Of a stretch of 64,000 nt of DNA, positions 63,337 to 64,000 are shown piece after piece; position 1 is the stretch's first letter, and every line of letters begins with the position of its first letter. The translations under genes were made by a program, and so were the position numbers. The notes below the pieces were generated by a model. It was not told the DNA's origin. It saw only the letters and a program-made list of their open reading frames with translations, and made no database searches. This DNA is from Leptothrix cholodnii SP-6 (GTDB lineage Bacteria; Pseudomonadota; Gammaproteobacteria; Burkholderiales; Burkholderiaceae_C). The stretch lies in NCBI RefSeq assembly GCF_000019785.1, contig NC_010524.1, positions 1,302,001 to 1,366,000 on the forward strand. Direction: 5' to 3'.

Positions 63337-63645
63337 TCAGCCGAACAGCCGGATCGCCAGCCGTTCGAGCAGCGGCCGGGCGCGCCAGGCCGCCAGCGCC
63401 CGGTGGGCAAACTGGTGGCCGGCGGCGGTCAGGCGGTAGTAGCGCGCGCCGCTGAAGCCCTCGACATTGTTGAACTCGGCGATCAGGCCGTACGAGATCA
63501 GCGACGGAAACGACCACATCAGCCGCACGCCGTCGAGCACGCAGGCGTCGGATCCGTCGTCCAGCCGCACGATCACGTTGCCCCGCGACAGGGCCGCCAG
63601 GGCGTCGATGAACTCTCCGCGATTGGTCAGGATCGGCTTGGACAT
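63337..63645 (-). CDS. protein of unknown function
   Basis: A 102-residue soluble protein, MSKPILTNRGEFIDALAALS at the start, mid-section LMWSFPSLISYGLIAEFNN, ending in ARPLLERLAIRLFG. I do not recognise the family; it has protein-like composition and a normal start at 63645. It is 58 bases upstream of the lipocalin-like gene on the same strand. Two inverted repeats lie upstream of it. Confidence 0.6.
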   Translation of the reverse strand: MSKPILTNRGEFIDALAALSRGNVIVRLDDGSDACVLDGVRLMWSFPSLISYGLIAEFNNVEGFSGARYYRLTAAGHQFAHRALAAWRARPLLERLAIRLFG

Positions 63646-63663
63646 GGGGCGCGTGCGGCTTTC

Positions 63664-63680
63664 ACCGGCATGGTGCCGGT
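63664..63680. promoter_or_regulatory. inverted repeat ACCGGCA-TGG-TGCCGGT
   Basis: A 7-3-7 perfect dyad, 18 bases upstream of the unknown gene at 63645 and about 100 bases before the cupin start, in their shared 133-base intergenic gap. An operator is possible. Confidence 0.35.
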
Positions 63681-63705
63681 CAGTCGGCGCCTGGCCGAAC
63701 GGTGG

Positions 63706-63722
63706 GTCGCGTTAACTGCGAC
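63706..63722. promoter_or_regulatory. inverted repeat GTCGC-GTTAACT-GCGAC
   Basis: Five-base arms around a GTTAAC core, in the same gap, about 57 bases before the cupin start. It is weak but neighbours another dyad. Confidence 0.25.
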
Positions 63723-63778
63723 GCCGTCATGGTTTAGGCATCCGGGCAGCATCGGCAACCCGATTCCTGGAGACTGTC

Positions 63779-64000
63779 TTGAGCAAGCTGACCTTCGACG
63801 AGTTCAGGGCGACCGCATTGGCTCGAGGCTTCGACGACGTGCTCGAACGGCACTGGGAGCCGCTCACCGTGCTCGACACCCACGTGCATCCGTTTTCGCT
63901 CCAGGCGCTGGTGGTGAGCGGCGAACTGTGGCTCAGCGTCGGGGGCATCACCCGCCACCTGCGTGCCGGCGATCCGTTCGAACTGGACTTCGAGGTGCCG
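63779..64000 (+). CDS. cupin-fold protein (partial, runs off the window)
   Basis: The first 74 codons of a small cupin-type protein: SKLTFDEFRATALARGFDDV, then a beta-barrel with LDTHVHPFSLQALVVSGELW (cupin His motif) and GITRHLRAGDPFELDF. The start is TTG at 63779, with GGAG at 63769-63772. Such proteins bind a metal; the substrate is not known. The C-terminus is outside the window. Confidence 0.65.
   Translation, partial: MSKLTFDEFRATALARGFDDVLERHWEPLTVLDTHVHPFSLQALVVSGELWLSVGGITRHLRAGDPFELDFEVP

Overview
The window is about 64 kb of very GC-rich chromosomal DNA. It is densely packed, mostly with housekeeping and metabolic genes, and I saw no phage, insertion sequence, CRISPR array, rRNA or tRNA. 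Gene content points to a betaproteobacterium of the order Burkholderiales: a porin_4-type porin, a TRAP DctP orphan, DarP/YjgA, UbiC-like and YajQ proteins, and frequent 4-8 nt start/stop overlaps. A Leptothrix/Rubrivivax-type member is my best guess from general resemblance; this is inference, not a database result.

Layout. 0-12.9 kb: a sugar isomerase/SDR pair, suhB with an unusual C-terminal tail, trmJ, cysE, mog, darP, pmbA, an orphan TRAP binding protein with a good terminator, two DMT permeases, an atypical SDR and a quinone reductase. 12.9-17.6 kb: a three-gene c-di-GMP signalling operon (TonB-dependent receptor, YfiR, membrane GGDEF-EAL protein) preceded by a sequence that matches a sigma-28 (FliA) promoter. 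17.6-24.5 kb: two small-family genes, then the ribF-ileS-(aldo/keto reductase)-lspA block. 24.5-33.6 kb: a P-loop kinase, an acyl-CoA dehydrogenase pair, a retropepsin-like protease, yajQ, murB, rlpA, an old yellow enzyme and xth. 33.7-38.2 kb: a light-repair operon with DUF2256, an FeS-type photolyase, a photolyase-like protein with its domains in swapped order, and a conventional photolyase. 38.3-42.6 kb: a methyltransferase, lipoprotein rhodanese, Crp/Fnr regulator, EndoV-like protein, DUF98 protein and a CDF metal exporter. 42.6-47.5 kb: porin with a structured leader, folA/thyA, and a PilZ protein coupled to an MsbA-like exporter.

47.6-54.5 kb is a copper/periplasmic metal island: two small His-rich secreted proteins, a TolC-like outer-membrane protein, a Tat-exported multicopper oxidase, a cupredoxin and a DUF411 protein. 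Facing it on the other strand is an ECF sigma/RskA-type anti-sigma/DUF3455 operon with a candidate self-promoter. 54.6-61.1 kb is a yejABEF-type peptide ABC operon that carries a complete HepT-MntA toxin-antitoxin pair between yejA and yejB, joined by ATGA-type overlaps. The window ends with a ModA-like binding protein, an AttH/CrtC-like secreted protein, a small unknown and the start of a cupin.

Three themes connect the genes: c-di-GMP (receptor-YfiR-GGDEF/EAL, YajQ, PilZ), light/DNA repair (three photolyase-family proteins, Xth, EndoV-like), and metal handling (CDF, copper island). The best candidates for something undescribed are the FliA-driven TonB/YfiR/GGDEF-EAL operon, the toxin-antitoxin pair embedded in yejABEF, and the domain-swapped photolyase-like protein with a possible shared operator.
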